Positions 63,805-64,000 of a stretch of DNA of 64,000 nucleotides are shown here, in pieces. Every line of letters starts with the position of its first letter. Position 1 is the stretch's first letter. This stretch comes from Bradyrhizobium sp. ARR65. Its GTDB lineage: Bacteria > Pseudomonadota > Alphaproteobacteria > Rhizobiales > Xanthobacteraceae. The position numbers and the translations under genes are program-made. The stretch covers positions 228-64,227 of the forward strand of contig NZ_AWZU01000043.1 of assembly GCF_000472385.1 (NCBI RefSeq), in the 5' to 3' direction. The notes beneath the pieces are model-generated. The model made no database searches. It had not been told where the DNA came from and was given only the letters and a program-made list of their open reading frames with translations.

Positions 63805-64000
63805 TCGGTTCGGACGGGGCGGCAATTCCGACAATGATTATTCACGCACAACGCCGCATCGGGCTAATCGCCGAGCGGCCCCTCACCGCGCCCCCGAAGG
63901 TCAACCCCGCCGAAGCAGTTGCCGCTATCCCATCTCCCTATTGCAGCGACGCATCGCTGCTCCCGCTGAACCCGGCTCGACGCGGATCGTGGCCCGACGA

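Noticed and set aside
1-64000. CRISPR arrays, tRNA or rRNA genes
   Set aside because: No regularly spaced repeats, no clover-leaf sequences with conserved T-loop and no rRNA-like stretches were found by reading; a covariance-model scan was not possible.

Overview
The window looks like a chromosomal segment of a Bradyrhizobium-like alphaproteobacterium (order Hyphomicrobiales). The basis is high GC content, short conserved zinc-ribbon and basic proteins of the type common in that genus, palindromic intergenic repeats typical of the group, and the close match of the amidase, urease and urea-transport proteins to those of soil proteobacteria. This taxonomic call is inference from reading, not from a search. 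No rRNA, tRNA or CRISPR array was seen.

Layout. 0-5 kb: decayed transposases (IS110, IS91), a DUF2779 stub and an AbiEii-like nucleotidyltransferase with a small overlapping partner, flanked by a short hairpin repeat. 4.9-7.8 kb: a di-heme cytochrome c peroxidase, a multi-span membrane protein and a membrane-anchored cupredoxin. 7.8-16.5 kb: two large GGDEF-EAL cyclic-di-GMP proteins separated by small genus-typical proteins and pseudogenes. 16.5-20.1 kb: relics of a DNA ligase, a DUF1989 protein, an acetamidase/formamidase and a conjugation coupling protein around an XRE-cupin regulator.

20.2-36.8 kb is the functional core. The amide sensor AmiC and the antiterminator AmiR precede a leader with a strong intrinsic terminator. 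Then follow the urea/short-chain amide ABC transporter urtABCDE, the aliphatic amidase amiE, and a complete urease set ureE-ureF-ureAB(fused)-ureC-ureG-ureD. Together they would import amides or urea, hydrolyse amides to ammonia and urea to ammonia plus CO2, under ligand-controlled antitermination. A convergent CbbQ/NorQ-type AAA+ ATPase with its CbbO/NorD-type VWA partner lies directly beyond, far from any RubisCO or NO reductase gene.

36.8-39.7 kb holds a dead tyrosine recombinase and little else. 39.7-48.1 kb is a second nitrogen-compound locus: a GntR regulator, a sigma-54-type promoter, an ABC importer whose permease and both ATPases are fused in one 817-residue chain, a cytosine-deaminase/AtzC-like amidohydrolase, and an amidase-signature gene broken by one TGA. 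48.1-53.6 kb is a mosaic of broken genes and insertion-sequence pieces (cupin, NlpA-like binding protein, flavin monooxygenase, TnsA-like endonuclease, IS5, a cut outer-membrane-type protein, IS91, IS4, a cut OtnK-type kinase).

53.6-60.7 kb is a third transport locus: LysR regulator, five-gene branched-chain-amino-acid-type ABC importer, a RidA-like protein and a decayed cupin. 60.7-62.4 kb is a divergent NmrA-like reductase/TetR pair with two identical-type operators. The last 1.6 kb has a decayed metallo-beta-lactamase-fold gene and small hypothetical proteins.
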